Origin: JACDER01 sp036394915
Lineage (GTDB): Bacteria; Actinomycetota; Thermoleophilia; Gaiellales; Gaiellaceae
DNA: 64,000 nucleotides
NCBI GenBank assembly: GCA_036394915.1
Contig: DASWEE010000120.1
Span: 57,054 to 121,053 of the forward strand
Direction: 5' to 3'
Shown: in pieces, positions 35,858-46,745 of the stretch
Layout of the letters: each line of letters starts with the position of its first letter
Numbering within the stretch: the stretch's first letter is position 1
Translations under genes and position numbers: made by a program
The notes under the pieces: model-generated
The model's database searches: none
The model's input: only the letters and a program-made list of their open reading frames with translations
What the model was told of the DNA's origin: nothing

Positions 35858-36874
35858 TTATGACCTTTTGAAGAGCCGATTCGTTAGTGGGACGCCGATG
35901 CGTTTGAGCAGCCCGGCCGCGCCGAGCGGCAGCAGGACGACCACGAGGACCAGGATCACCCCATAGGCGACAGAGGGAGCGCCCGGCGCCTTCGAGATGT
36001 ACTTGGAGGACAGGAACGGCAGGTATTGGATGAAGAGCGCCCCGAGTGCGATCCCCCACAACGAGCCGAGCCCGGAGACGACCGCGCCGATCAGCAGGTA
36101 GAGGGAGAGCACGATCGGGAACGTATCCGGATTGACGAAGGTGGTCGCGAGTGCGAACAGCGATCCCGCCACGCCCGCGTAGAAGGCCGAGATCCCGAAC
36201 GCGAGCGTCTTGTACATCGGCAGGTTCACACCCGACGACGTCGCCGCGATCTCGCTGTCGCGGATCGCCCTGAACGTTCGGCCGGCGCGGCCGCCGAGGA
36301 GCGCCCAGGCGACGAGGAACAGCACGGCCGCGATCGTCCAGGTGAGGTAGTAGAGCCAGTTGTTGAACGTCAGCGTCTGCCCGAGGACGTGGACGTTCTG
36401 GTAGCCCTTGCCCGTGTAGTTCGGTCGCCCGAAGAGCTGGATCCCCTGCGTCCCGCCGGTGAAGTGGTCGAACTTCTTCAGCACCGCCGGCAGCGAGACG
36501 GCGATCGCGAATGTAGCCAGCGCGAGATAGAGCCCCGAGAGGCGTAGGGCGGGCACGCCGAACAGGAGGCCGGCTGCCCCGGCGACCAGCCCGGCGAGCG
36601 GGATCGTCCAGAGGTCCCGCATGCTGTGGTGCCCGACCAGGATCGCGGTCGTATAGCCACCGATCGCCATGAACGCCCCGTGGCCGAGCGAGATCTGGCC
36701 GGTGTAGCCGGTCAGGATGTTGAGGCCGATGATCGCGATGAAGTAGACGCCGACGTAGGCCACCTCCGAGGCGCGGAAGTCGCTCAGCCAGTGGGGCAGG
36801 ATCGCGAGGACGCCGACCGCCGCTGCGAACAGGGCGAGCTCGACCCCGAGGACGGTCGAACGTTGCCGGGTCAC
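35858..36874 (-). CDS. livM: Branched-chain amino acid ABC transporter permease LivM
   Basis: 338 residues with eight or more hydrophobic segments. LTGYTGQISLGHGAFMAIGGY is the LivM signature (given in overlapping pieces) and GRTFRAIRDSEIAATSSGVNL is the EAA-type loop that contacts the ATPase. GTG 36874 overlaps the livH stop by 4 nt. Partner of LivH in the membrane. Confidence 0.93.
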   Translation of the reverse strand: MTRQRSTVLGVELALFAAAVGVLAILPHWLSDFRASEVAYVGVYFIAIIGLNILTGYTGQISLGHGAFMAIGGYTTAILVGHHSMRDLWTIPLAGLVAGAAGLLFGVPALRLSGLYLALATFAIAVSLPAVLKKFDHFTGGTQGIQLFGRPNYTGKGYQNVHVLGQTLTFNNWLYYLTWTIAAVLFLVAWALLGGRAGRTFRAIRDSEIAATSSGVNLPMYKTLAFGISAFYAGVAGSLFALATTFVNPDTFPIVLSLYLLIGAVVSGLGSLWGIALGALFIQYLPFLSSKYISKAPGAPSVAYGVILVLVVVLLPLGAAGLLKRIGVPLTNRLFKRS

Positions 36875-37752
36875 ACGCGCCTCACCGTGGTGCGGCCGAA
36901 CAGCCCGACCGGGCGGACGAGCAGCACCGCCAGGATCACCACGAACGCCACCGGCAGCTTGAGCTCGTCGCCGACGAAGCCGACGTAGGTGGAGACCAGG
37001 TTCAGGCCGACGCCGAGCGAAAGCCCGCCGACGACGGCGCCGAGCGGGCTGTCGAGCCCGCCGAGAATCGCCGCCGCGAGCGCGTACAGGAGCACGGCCC
37101 GCATCATGTTCGGATCGAGGAAGACGAGCGGGGCGACCATCATCCCGGAGAGCGCTCCCAGCACCGCCGCGAAGCCCCAGCCGAGGGCGAGCATCCAGCT
37201 GACGCGAACGCCGACGAGCCGGCTCGCCTCCGGGTTGAGCGCGGCGGCGCGCAACGCGAGCCCGAGCTTGGTGAAGCGGAAGAAGAGGTAGAGGAGCAGC
37301 ACGGCGCCCAGCGAGACACCGATGACGCCGAAGTCCTGGATCGAGAAGGCGACGCCGCCGACGTGAATCGCCCGCGTCGAGAAGGCGCTCGGGAACGAGC
37401 GGGTCTCCCCGCCCCAGATCCAGAACGCGGCCCCGTTCAAGGCGATCAGCAGGCCGATCGTGACGATCACGACGGTCACGACCGGGGCGCGCTCGACCGG
37501 GCGGATGACGACTCGCTCGAGCAGGACCCCGCCGACGAAGGCCATCCCGAGAGTGGCAAAGAAGGCTCCCCAATACGGCCAGCCGGCGTCAATCAGCCAC
37601 AGGGCGATGAAGGTGGTGAACATCCCCATCTCGCCCTGGGCGAAGTTGATCACGCGCGTCGAGCGGTAGATCAGGACCAGTGCGAGCGCGAGGCTCGCGT
37701 ACACGCCGCCCGTCGCGAGCCCGCTGACGACCTGTTGCAGGAACTGGGCCAT
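36871..37752 (-). CDS. livH: Branched-chain amino acid ABC transporter permease LivH
   Basis: 293 residues, about eight hydrophobic segments. Starts MAQFLQQVVSGLATGGVYAS with RVINFAQGEMGMF following, the LivH signature; the EAA-type loop is GLALRAAALNPEASRLVGV. ATG shares one base with the livF stop (TGATG). Forms the pore with LivM. Confidence 0.93.
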   Translation of the reverse strand: MAQFLQQVVSGLATGGVYASLALALVLIYRSTRVINFAQGEMGMFTTFIALWLIDAGWPYWGAFFATLGMAFVGGVLLERVVIRPVERAPVVTVVIVTIGLLIALNGAAFWIWGGETRSFPSAFSTRAIHVGGVAFSIQDFGVIGVSLGAVLLLYLFFRFTKLGLALRAAALNPEASRLVGVRVSWMLALGWGFAAVLGALSGMMVAPLVFLDPNMMRAVLLYALAAAILGGLDSPLGAVVGGLSLGVGLNLVSTYVGFVGDELKLPVAFVVILAVLLVRPVGLFGRTTVRRV

Positions 37753-38459
37753 CAGTAGCCCAGGTAGGAGCGCCGCACGGACTCGTCACGGCGCAGGTCG
37801 TCGCTCGTCCCCGTCAGTACGACCCGCCCGACCTCGAGCACGTACGCGCGCGCCGCGGTCTCGAGCGCGATCACGGCGTTCTGCTCGACGAGCAGCACCG
37901 ACAGACCATCCTCCTCGTTCAACGCCCGCACGATCCGGAAGATCTCGGCGACGATCGTCGGCGCGAGGCCGAGCGACGGCTCGTCGAGGAGGAGCAGGCG
38001 CGGCCGCTGCATCAGCGCGCGGGCCAGGGCCAGCATCTGCTGCTCGCCGCCGCTGAGCGTGCCCGCCTGCTGTCCCTCCCGGCGGGCCATCCAGGGGAAC
38101 AACTCGAGCATCCGGTCGTAGTCGACCTTGGGCGTCCGTCCACGGTGCGTATAGGCACCCAGCTTGAGGTTCTCGCGCACCGTGAGCCCGGCGAAGGTGC
38201 CACGTCCTTCGGGCACGTGCGCGATGCCCATCCGTGCGACGACCTCCGGCCCCCTGCGGCCGAGCTTCCTACCCGCGAGGGTGATCTCGCCGCTCCGGCG
38301 GACCGTTCCCGAGACGGCGCGCAAGGTCGTCGTCTTGCCGGCGCCGTTGGCCCCGAGGACGGCGACGATCTCGCCCTCGCCGACCGTGAGCGAGATCCCG
38401 TGCAGCGCGCGGGTCGCGCCGTAGCGGGCCTCCACGTCCGCGAGCTGGAGCAGCGGCAC
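37752..38459 (-). CDS. livF: Branched-chain amino acid ABC transporter ATP-binding protein LivF
   Basis: 235 residues. Walker A GANGAGKT, the LivF-type VPEGRGTFAGLTVRENL, signature LSGGEQQ, Walker B LLLLDEPSLGLAP and H-loop region VLLVEQN. GTG 38459 lies 2 bp after the livG stop. The upstream ATA triplet is not a usual start. Energises transport with LivG. Confidence 0.93.
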   Translation of the reverse strand: MPLLQLADVEARYGATRALHGISLTVGEGEIVAVLGANGAGKTTTLRAVSGTVRRSGEITLAGRKLGRRGPEVVARMGIAHVPEGRGTFAGLTVRENLKLGAYTHRGRTPKVDYDRMLELFPWMARREGQQAGTLSGGEQQMLALARALMQRPRLLLLDEPSLGLAPTIVAEIFRIVRALNEEDGLSVLLVEQNAVIALETAARAYVLEVGRVVLTGTSDDLRRDESVRRSYLGY

Positions 38460-38461
38460 CT

Positions 38462-39175
38462 CTATCCCGCTCCCAGGTACGCCTCGATCACCGCCGGGTC
38501 CCGCTGGACCTCGGACGGCGTGCCGGCGGCGATTCGCTTGCCGAAGCTGAGCACGAACACGCGGTCCGAGACGCCCATGACGAGGTTCATGTGGTGCTCG
38601 ACGATCACGACAGTCAGCTCGAAGTCGTCGCGGATACGCCGGATGAAGCCCGCGAGCTCCTCCACCTCCTCGTGGCTGAGCCCTCCCGCCGGCTCGTCGA
38701 GCAGGAGCAGGGTCGGCCCGCACGCGAGCGCCCGCGCCAGCTCGACCCGCTTCTGCAGCCCGAAGGGAAGCTCCTTCACGCCGGTCTCGGCGAGGTGCCC
38801 AAGGCCGACGTAGCCGAGAATCTCCCTCGCGCGCCTGCGTCCACCGCGCATGACGTGGCGGCTCTGGGTCCCGACGAGCACGTTCTCGAGCACCGTCATC
38901 GTCGAGAACAGCTCGACGTTCTGGAACGTGCGGGCGATGCCGCGGTGGACGACGCGATACGGCGGCGTGCGCAGGAGCGAGCTGCCCTGGAAGCGGATGT
39001 CGCCCTCCTGGGGACGATAGATGCGGGTGACGAGGTTGAAGACCGTCGTCTTGCCCGCGCCGTTGGGGCCGATCAGTCCGACGATCTCGCCCACGTCCGC
39101 ATCGAGCGAGACGTCGTCGAGCGCGACGATCCCTCCGAAGCGCCGCGTGACTTCCTCGACCGAGAGCAGGGCCAT
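38462..39175 (-). CDS. livG: Branched-chain amino acid ABC transporter ATP-binding protein LivG
   Basis: 237 residues. Walker A GPNGAGKT, the LivG-type GIARTFQNVELFSTMTVLENV, Walker B LLLLDEPAGGLS and H-loop VVIVEHHM. The C-loop is degenerate: PFGLQKRVELARAL stands where LSGGQ-like residues are expected, as in some LivG proteins. First gene of the operon; ATG 39175. Confidence 0.92.
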   Translation of the reverse strand: MALLSVEEVTRRFGGIVALDDVSLDADVGEIVGLIGPNGAGKTTVFNLVTRIYRPQEGDIRFQGSSLLRTPPYRVVHRGIARTFQNVELFSTMTVLENVLVGTQSRHVMRGGRRRAREILGYVGLGHLAETGVKELPFGLQKRVELARALACGPTLLLLDEPAGGLSHEEVEELAGFIRRIRDDFELTVVIVEHHMNLVMGVSDRVFVLSFGKRIAAGTPSEVQRDPAVIEAYLGAG

Positions 39176-39208
39176 TCCTTCGCAACCCTAAAACCCCGTG
39201 GCCGTCTG

Positions 39209-39214
39209 TACGCT
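39209..39214 (+). promoter_or_regulatory. -10 hexamer of the secreted propeller gene (leaderless)
   Basis: TACGCT lies eight bases before GTG 39223. The hexamer overlaps TTG 39214, which argues that the upstream TTG is not the start. Confidence 0.4.
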
Positions 39215-39222
39215 TGCAACGA

Positions 39223-40704
39223 GTGCGCCGGATCCTTTTTGCTGCGGCGGTCTGCCTCTTCGTCGGCGTCGCCGCGGCTCCCGCACAGGCCAAGGCGATC
39301 TACGGCACGGCGCGGAGTGAGCTCCTGGTTGGGACGAACAAAGCCGACCAGATCACGGCCGAGGGCGGCGGAGTCGACCGGATCAAGTGCCTCGGCGGAC
39401 GCGACGTGATCACCGCCGATCCGACCGACAAGGTGGCGGCCGACTGCGAGGTGGTGAGTCTCCGCGTCTCACACGATCCGTATCGGAACTCCGACAGCCA
39501 GCACCAGACGCAGGTCGAGCCGGACAGCTTCTCGTACGGGTCGACGATCGTGAATACCTTCCAGAGCGGGCGCTACTTCGACGGGGGCGCCTCCAACATG
39601 GGCTGGGCGACGTCCACCGACGGCGGCAAGACCTGGAGGTCAGGCTCTCTGCCCGGCGTCACGCAGTTCTCGGCGCCTCCCGGCCTCTACCCGCGGGCGA
39701 GCGACCCGACCGTCGCCTACGACGCGGTCCACGGAGTCTGGATGATCGCGAGCCTCGGGTTCTCGCCGGAGGCGAACGCGATGTTGATCAGCCGCTCCGG
39801 CGACGGGACGAGCTGGGACGTGCCCGTGACGGCGATCCGCTCCGAGACCGACCTGGACTTCGACAAGGAGTGGATCGTCTGCGACAACTGGGCCTCGAGC
39901 CCGTTCCGGGGCAACTGCTACCTCACGTTCGCCGACTTCGGCCTGGGAAGGCTCGTCACGCTCACCTCGCACGACGGTGGAGTGACGTGGTCGGAACCGG
40001 TTCCGTCTCCGGCGTTCGACAACGACGGCTCGCTGAACGGGTCGCAGCCCGTCGTGCGTCCGGACGGGATGCTGGTGATCGTCTACTCAGGCCAGACGAT
40101 GCTCGGCGAGACCGTCTCGACCGACGGAGGGGCGACGTTCACCGACGCCACGCCGATCGTCGCGCAGCTGTTCCTCAACGTGCCGAGCATGCGCGCCTCG
40201 GCGTTTCCGTCCGTCGAGGTGGATGCCGCCGGCACGATCTACGCGGCCTGGAACGACTGCGGGCGGCGGCGGGTCTGTAACGGCGACGACATCGTGCTCA
40301 GCTCGTCGACCGATGGGCTGCACTGGTCTGCTCCCATCCGCGTTCCGACGGGCGGTTCGCAGGCCGACCACACGTACTTCACTCCCGGACTCGCCGCCGA
40401 TCCGGCGACGTCCCGCCACCTCGGCATCGCCTATTACGAGATGCAGCCCTGTGGGTGCAGGATCGACGTCGGCTTCATCGGCACCCGCGACGGGGGAACG
40501 ACCTGGAGCAAGCCGCAGCGACTGAGCGCGCGGCCGATGCGGCTTAGCTGGATCGCGGCGACGAGCCTCGGGCTGATGACGGGGGACTACATCTCGACGT
40601 CGTTTGCCGGCGGGAAGCCGTTCCCCGTCTTCGCGCTCTCCTCGCCTCCATCGGGGCGGAGTTTGCGCGAGGCGATGTTCGTCACGACTCGCGGGATCGG
40701 CTAG
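39223..40704 (+). CDS. Secreted sialidase/BNR-like beta-propeller protein
   Basis: About 493 residues. Signal peptide (RRILFAAAVCLFVGVAAAPAQA), then a short N-terminal section resembling one calcium-binding RTX unit (SELLVGTNKADQITAEGGG, CLGGRDVI), then Asp-box repeats such as STDGGKTW, SGDGTSW, SHDGGVTW, STDGGATF and TRDGGTTW, which mark a BNR propeller. Sialidase catalytic residues cannot be assigned, so enzyme activity is open. Confidence 0.78.
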   Translation: MRRILFAAAVCLFVGVAAAPAQAKAIYGTARSELLVGTNKADQITAEGGGVDRIKCLGGRDVITADPTDKVAADCEVVSLRVSHDPYRNSDSQHQTQVEPDSFSYGSTIVNTFQSGRYFDGGASNMGWATSTDGGKTWRSGSLPGVTQFSAPPGLYPRASDPTVAYDAVHGVWMIASLGFSPEANAMLISRSGDGTSWDVPVTAIRSETDLDFDKEWIVCDNWASSPFRGNCYLTFADFGLGRLVTLTSHDGGVTWSEPVPSPAFDNDGSLNGSQPVVRPDGMLVIVYSGQTMLGETVSTDGGATFTDATPIVAQLFLNVPSMRASAFPSVEVDAAGTIYAAWNDCGRRRVCNGDDIVLSSSTDGLHWSAPIRVPTGGSQADHTYFTPGLAADPATSRHLGIAYYEMQPCGCRIDVGFIGTRDGGTTWSKPQRLSARPMRLSWIAATSLGLMTGDYISTSFAGGKPFPVFALSSPPSGRSLREAMFVTTRGIG

Positions 40705-40764
40705 GCGCCCTGCGGGGGAACAGTCCTTTAGGGTCGTCGTTCCAAACAGCGAAGGGAGAGCGAC

Positions 40765-41183
40765 ATGTCGCAGAACAAGCAACTCGTGCAGACCTTCTAC
40801 GAAGAGGTCATCAACGGAGGCGATGTCGACAAGATCGACGAGCTCGTCTCCGAAGACTTCGTCGAGCACGAGGAGTTCCCGGGCATCAGCCCGGACCGCG
40901 ACGGAGTCAAGGATTTCTTCCGGCTCCTGCGGTCGGCGTTCCCCGACGTCCACTTCACCCCCGAGGACGTGATCTCCGACGGCGAGCTCGTGGCCTCCCG
41001 GTTCACGATGACGGGCACGCACGAGGGCGAGTTCATGGGCGTGCCGTCGAGCGGCAGGCAGGTGACGGTCAGCGGGATCGACATCATCCGCGTCCGCGAC
41101 GGCAAATGCGTGGAGCACTGGGGCCAGTTCGACGCGCTCGGCCTGCTGCAGCAGCTCGGCGCGCTGGCGGCTGAGGCTCCGCG

Positions 41184-41187
<4 letters not shown>
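40765..41187 (+). CDS. SnoaL-like polyketide cyclase-family protein
   Basis: 140 residues, NTF2-like fold. NKQLVQTFYEEVINGGDVDKI, DFVEHEEFPGISPDRDGVK and VSGIDIIRVRDGKCVEHWGQFD are the SnoaL/ester-cyclase pattern. Acts on an unknown small molecule. ATG 40765 is preceded by GAAGGGAGAG, a good ribosome-binding site. Overlaps the convergent YyaL-like gene by 4 nt at the stop. Confidence 0.85.
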
Positions 41188-43087
<1,900 letters not shown>

Positions 43088-43091
<4 letters not shown>

Positions 43092-43456
43092 TCGACCACC
43101 TGGCCGCCGGTGTAGAGGCGGCCCCTACGGGCCTCCTCGTAGGTGACGAACACGTTGCCGGGCTCGAGTGAGAGCTCGCGGGCGAGGACGTCCGCGACGA
43201 GCGAGAGCATGGCCGCGACCTGCTCGGGCGGCCTGCCTTCGAACGCGGTCACGGTCACGAGCGGCGGGTGCGTGGACCGGGGTTGAGCCGCTGGGCCCTG
43301 CGCCCCTTCGACGTAGTGCTCGAGCGTCTCCCACGTCGCCCATGTGCCCTCGGGTCGCTCGCCGAGCAGCGCCGCGAGCTCGGTGCAGAGCGAGCCGAGC
43401 ACGCGCTCCAGGTCGATCTCCGGCTGCGCCAGCGCTTCGATGCGGACGATCGGCAT
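43088..43456 (-). CDS. Tautomerase-superfamily protein
   Basis: 122 residues. Starting at ATG 43456 the protein reads MPIVRIEAL, giving the N-terminal proline that acts as general base in 4-oxalocrotonate tautomerase enzymes; an ATG nine bases upstream would bury it, so it is rejected. The chain is twice the length of a 4-OT monomer and may hold two beta-alpha-beta units. Coupled to the YyaL-like gene by ATGA. Confidence 0.7.
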
Positions 43457-43492
43457 CGCCGACAACGATAGTCGCGCGCCTGGGGCCGGTCG

Positions 43493-43798
43493 CTAGCGCT
43501 TCGCGCCGAAGATGCTCGACCAGAACAGCGCCAGCAGCAGGATGACGACGACGCGGATCCAGGTGTCCCACGAGGCCTGCCAGACGGCGAGGCCGAGGAC
43601 CCACGGAAGCGCGACGATCCACAGCACGATCTCGGCCGCGAGCGGGAGGCCGCGCAACCAGCTCCAGATCCGGTCGAGGGTTGCCGCGTCGAACGCCATC
43701 AGCGCGATGAACGCGATCCAGACCAGCACCATCAGCGGCTGGGACGGGCTCCGGGTCTCCGGCTTGTGCTCCGGCCTGTGAACTGCCGCTTCGGTCAT
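43493..43798 (-). CDS. Small membrane protein of unknown function
   Basis: 101 residues. A charged N-terminus is followed by three hydrophobic stretches, one near residues 22-38 and two near 53-94, ending FWSSIFGAKR. No recognised domain. Lies 36 bp upstream of the tautomerase-like gene on the same strand. ATG 43798 is preferred because the upstream frame runs antisense to GrpB-like sequence. Confidence 0.55.
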   Translation of the reverse strand: MTEAAVHRPEHKPETRSPSQPLMVLVWIAFIALMAFDAATLDRIWSWLRGLPLAAEIVLWIVALPWVLGLAVWQASWDTWIRVVVILLLALFWSSIFGAKR

Positions 43799-43868
43799 GC
43801 CTCCAGCATCGCCGGGCGGCGTGGAAACGGCATCGGTGGCGACCCTGTTTCGCCCTGCGGAAAAGCCC

Positions 43869-44396
43869 TCAGAGGCGGTCGAGGATCTCCTCGACCACGC
43901 TCGTCTTGGCGTCCGCGTAGTTCTGGACGTACTCCCAGTTCTGCTCGGCGAGCTCGCGCTTCGCCCGCGCGTACAGCTCCCGGTCGGCGTCGTTCGTGCG
44001 CAGGCGGTCACGGAATCTGAGCATCCGGTCGATCTCCGGGCAGCCGGCCGAGAAGACGTGCAGGTTGACGCTTGGGTCCTGGTCCTTGAGAAGTCGATGC
44101 TCGAACCAATCGGGCTCGCGGATCCGGAGCACGTACCCCGCATCCTCCAGGGCCGGAACGTATGCCTCCTCGTCGGTGGAGTCGGCGACCGCGAGCACGA
44201 TGTCGATGATCGGCTTCGCAATCAGCCCCGGCACGGACGTCGAGCCGGCGTGCTCGACCTGGAGGGCCCGCTCCTCGAGCGCGTCCCTGATTCGCTCCTC
44301 CTCGCGGCGGAAGAGCGCAGGCCACTCCGGGTCGTAGTCGACGAGCTCGACCGGTCCGCGGTGAGGCTTGCGCTCCCCGATCGTCACTGCCTGCAT
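43869..44396 (-). CDS. GrpB family protein (UPF0157)
   Basis: Nucleotidyltransferase-fold family of unknown biological role. VELVDYDPEWPALFRREEER, VEHAGSTSVPGLIAKPIIDI (split here), NLHVFSAGCPEIDRMLRFRDRLR and ELYARAKRELAE are full family signatures. I choose ATG 44396 (MQAVTIGERKPHRGP), 175 residues. ATG 44432 would leave only 12 bp to the divergent CoA-transferase start and adds a non-conserved MQDEQGQTSEEY tail. Confidence 0.85.
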   Translation of the reverse strand: MQAVTIGERKPHRGPVELVDYDPEWPALFRREEERIRDALEERALQVEHAGSTSVPGLIAKPIIDIVLAVADSTDEEAYVPALEDAGYVLRIREPDWFEHRLLKDQDPSVNLHVFSAGCPEIDRMLRFRDRLRTNDADRELYARAKRELAEQNWEYVQNYADAKTSVVEEILDRL

Positions 44397-44431
44397 GTAC
44401 TCCTCACTCGTCTGACCCTGCTCATCCTGCA

Positions 44432-44437
44432 TATCGT
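44432..44437 (+). promoter_or_regulatory. -10 hexamer of the CoA-transferase gene (leaderless)
   Basis: TATCGT lies seven bases before ATG 44445, consistent with transcription starting at or next to the initiation codon. No good -35 seen. Confidence 0.35.
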
Positions 44438-44444
44438 CACCCTA

Positions 44445-45659
44445 ATGTCCTTCCTTCCGCTCCGCGGCATCCGCGTCCTCGACCTGACGAGCTCGTTCGC
44501 CGGTCCGTACTGCACCGAGATCCTGGCCGCGCTCGGCGCCGAGGTGGTGAAGATCGAGCACCCGAAGCGCGGCGACGAGACCCGACAGTGGGGGCCGCCG
44601 TTCTGGGACGGCGAAGGCGCGATCTTCCTGGCTGCGAACGCCGGCAAGCGCTCGCTCGCGCTCGACTTCCACGACGAGCGGGGCAAGGAGGCGCTGCTCC
44701 GGCTCGCGGACGGCGCCGACGTGGCCGTTCAGAGCCTGCGTCCCGGGCACGCCGAGCGGATCGGCCTCGGTGCCGGCGACCTGCGGGGGCGCAACCCACG
44801 CCTCGTCTACTGCTCGATCGGCGCCTACGGGCGGGTCGGGCCCCGGCGGGAGGAGCCGGGCTACGACCCGCTGATGCAGGCCGCCGGCGGGATCATCAGC
44901 GTCACCGGCGAGCAGGGCCGGCCCGGCGTCCGCGTCGGCGTCTCGGCGATCGACCAGAGCACCGGTATGTGGGCGGCGATCGGGATCCTGGGCGCACTCT
45001 GGGAGCGTGAGCGAACCGGCGAGGGCCGCGAGGTCGACGTCTCCCTGTACGAGACCGTGATCGGCCTGATCGCGTACCACTTGGTCGGCTATCTCGGCTC
45101 GGCGGAGGTGCCGGGGCGCCATGGAACGGCGTTCCCCCTGATCGCGCCGTACGAGGTTATCGCGGCGCAGGACGGCGAGATCATGATCGCGGCGGCCAAC
45201 GACCGACTGTTCGCCGCGCTCTGCGAGGTGGTCGGCTCGCCGGATCTCGCCGACGATCCGCGCTTCGCGACGAATCCGGACCGCGTCGCCAACAGGGACG
45301 AGCTGATCTCGCTGCTCGCCGCCCGGTTCGCGGCCGAGAGCGCCTCGACCTGGCTCGAGCGGCTCGACGCGGCGGGCGTTCCCGCCGCACCCGTTCACGA
45401 CATCGCCCAGGTTGCGATGGACGAGCAGACCCGGGCGCTCGAGATCCTGCAGCCGCTCGCGCATCCCACCGTTCGCGAGCTGGTCACCGTTGCGCTACCG
45501 CTGTCCGCCGACGGCGAGCGCGTCCGCCATGGAAGCCCACCCCCGCTCCTCGGGGAGCACAGCGGGGAGGTGCTGGAAGAGCTTGGCTACTCGCGCGAGG
45601 AGATCGCGGAGCTGGCGGACTCAGGCGTGATCGGGCTCGGGAACGGACCCGCCCGGTAG
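44445..45659 (+). CDS. CaiB/BaiF family (class III) CoA-transferase
   Basis: 404 residues. LRGIRVLDLTSSFAGPYCTEILAALGAEVVKIEHP (seen in full across the N-terminus) and NAGKRSLALD fit the family; the catalytic Asp is expected in the region around EEPGYDPLMQAAGGIISVTG. Moves CoA between carboxylic acids. The neighbouring convergent HMG-CoA lyase suggests a branched C5-C6 dicarboxylate substrate, which is inference. Its 3' end overlaps the lyase by 73 nt. Confidence 0.88.
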   Translation: MSFLPLRGIRVLDLTSSFAGPYCTEILAALGAEVVKIEHPKRGDETRQWGPPFWDGEGAIFLAANAGKRSLALDFHDERGKEALLRLADGADVAVQSLRPGHAERIGLGAGDLRGRNPRLVYCSIGAYGRVGPRREEPGYDPLMQAAGGIISVTGEQGRPGVRVGVSAIDQSTGMWAAIGILGALWERERTGEGREVDVSLYETVIGLIAYHLVGYLGSAEVPGRHGTAFPLIAPYEVIAAQDGEIMIAAANDRLFAALCEVVGSPDLADDPRFATNPDRVANRDELISLLAARFAAESASTWLERLDAAGVPAAPVHDIAQVAMDEQTRALEILQPLAHPTVRELVTVALPLSADGERVRHGSPPPLLGEHSGEVLEELGYSREEIAELADSGVIGLGNGPAR

Positions 45660-46498
45660 ACCTGACCTTCGAGCGGCCGGCCAAGCAGGTCCTCGAGCCA
45701 CGCCGAGACCGCGATCAGCGCCTCGAGGTCGACGCCGGTCGCGACCCCCTCCGCTTCGAGGAGGTAGACGAGATCCTCGGTTGCGATGTTCCCGGTCGCG
45801 CGCGGGGCGTACGGACAGCCGCCGAGCCCGCCGACCGAGGCATCGAACACGGTCGCGCCGGCCTCGAGCGCCGCATACGCATTTGCAAAGCCCGTGTTGC
45901 GGGTGTTGTGCAGGTGGACGCCGACCGGCCGCTTCCCGGAGACGCGCTCGACGAGATGCTTCACCTGCGTCGGCGTCGCGACGCCGATCGTGTCCGCCAG
46001 GACGATCTCGCCGGCGTCGAGCTGCGCGCAAAGCTCGACGACGCGGCCGGGGTCGACCCGGCCCTCGAACGGGCAGCCGAACGCGACGCTGACGGTCGCG
46101 GTGGTCGGGAGCTCGGACACGCCGAGGATTGCCTGCGCCTGGGTCAGCGCTTGCGCGAGCGACATGTTGCCGTTCTCGCGGTTGAACGACTCGGTCGCGG
46201 CGAGCGTGCAGTTGACGCGGTCGAGACCCGTCTCGCGCAGGCGCTCGTAGCCCTTCAGGTTGAGGACGAGGCCCGCGTACTCCGTCCCCTCACGCCGCTC
46301 GATGCCCGCGACGACCTCCTCGGCCCCCGCCATCCGTGGGACGCGGTCGTCGCGCACGAACGAGACCGACTCGACGCGTGGCAGGCCGGCCGCTGCAAGG
46401 CGGTTGACGAGCTCGGCCCGCGTCGCAGGCGGCAGCGTCTCCGGCTCGTTCTGGAGCCCGTCCCGCGGGCCGACGTCGCAGAGCGTGACAACAGGCAC
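45587..46498 (-). CDS. Hydroxymethylglutaryl-CoA lyase
   Basis: Cleaves HMG-CoA to acetyl-CoA and acetoacetate, the last step of leucine breakdown. 303 residues. LCDVGPRDGLQNEP (metal Asp and catalytic Arg), FGCPFEG, HLHNTRNTG (metal His pair) and the active-site loop GGLGGCPYAPRATGN with its Cys are all present. GTG 46498; codons upstream lie in the hairpin region. The last 24 codons overlap the CoA-transferase on the other strand. Confidence 0.92.
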   Translation of the reverse strand: MPVVTLCDVGPRDGLQNEPETLPPATRAELVNRLAAAGLPRVESVSFVRDDRVPRMAGAEEVVAGIERREGTEYAGLVLNLKGYERLRETGLDRVNCTLAATESFNRENGNMSLAQALTQAQAILGVSELPTTATVSVAFGCPFEGRVDPGRVVELCAQLDAGEIVLADTIGVATPTQVKHLVERVSGKRPVGVHLHNTRNTGFANAYAALEAGATVFDASVGGLGGCPYAPRATGNIATEDLVYLLEAEGVATGVDLEALIAVSAWLEDLLGRPLEGQVYRAGPFPSPITPESASSAISSRE

Positions 46499-46745
46499 GC
46501 TCTCAGCGTATCGGCGTGAACGGGACGCGCCGGCAAAGCCGGCGCGTCCCTTCATCAAAGGGGAACCTGCGGTTCCCCCTTGAGACCCCCTCCCTCGTGA
46601 CCGGGCCTCCCCGGCTACGCCGGGTCGACCCTTCTTCAAAAGAGGCCACAGACTCACCATCACTCGAAGGAAGGGGGAGCTCGAGGGGGAAACGGAGTTT
46701 CCCCCTCGAATGGAGCTGGGGCCGGCTTTGCCGGCCGCTGCGTTC
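46499..46745. repeat. Hairpin-array spacer
   Basis: 247 bp without a credible gene. Perfect hairpins: 46522-46550 (13-bp arms starting GGGACGCG, loop AAA); 46560-46578 (GGGGAACC/GGTTCCCC, loop TGC); 46682-46708 (12-bp arms starting CGAGGGGG, loop GGA); 46720-46736 (GGCCGGC/GCCGGCC, loop TTT). The second, with its C-rich flank, resembles 775-807. It may terminate the PPOX transcript, but four hairpins are more than that needs. Confidence 0.65.
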
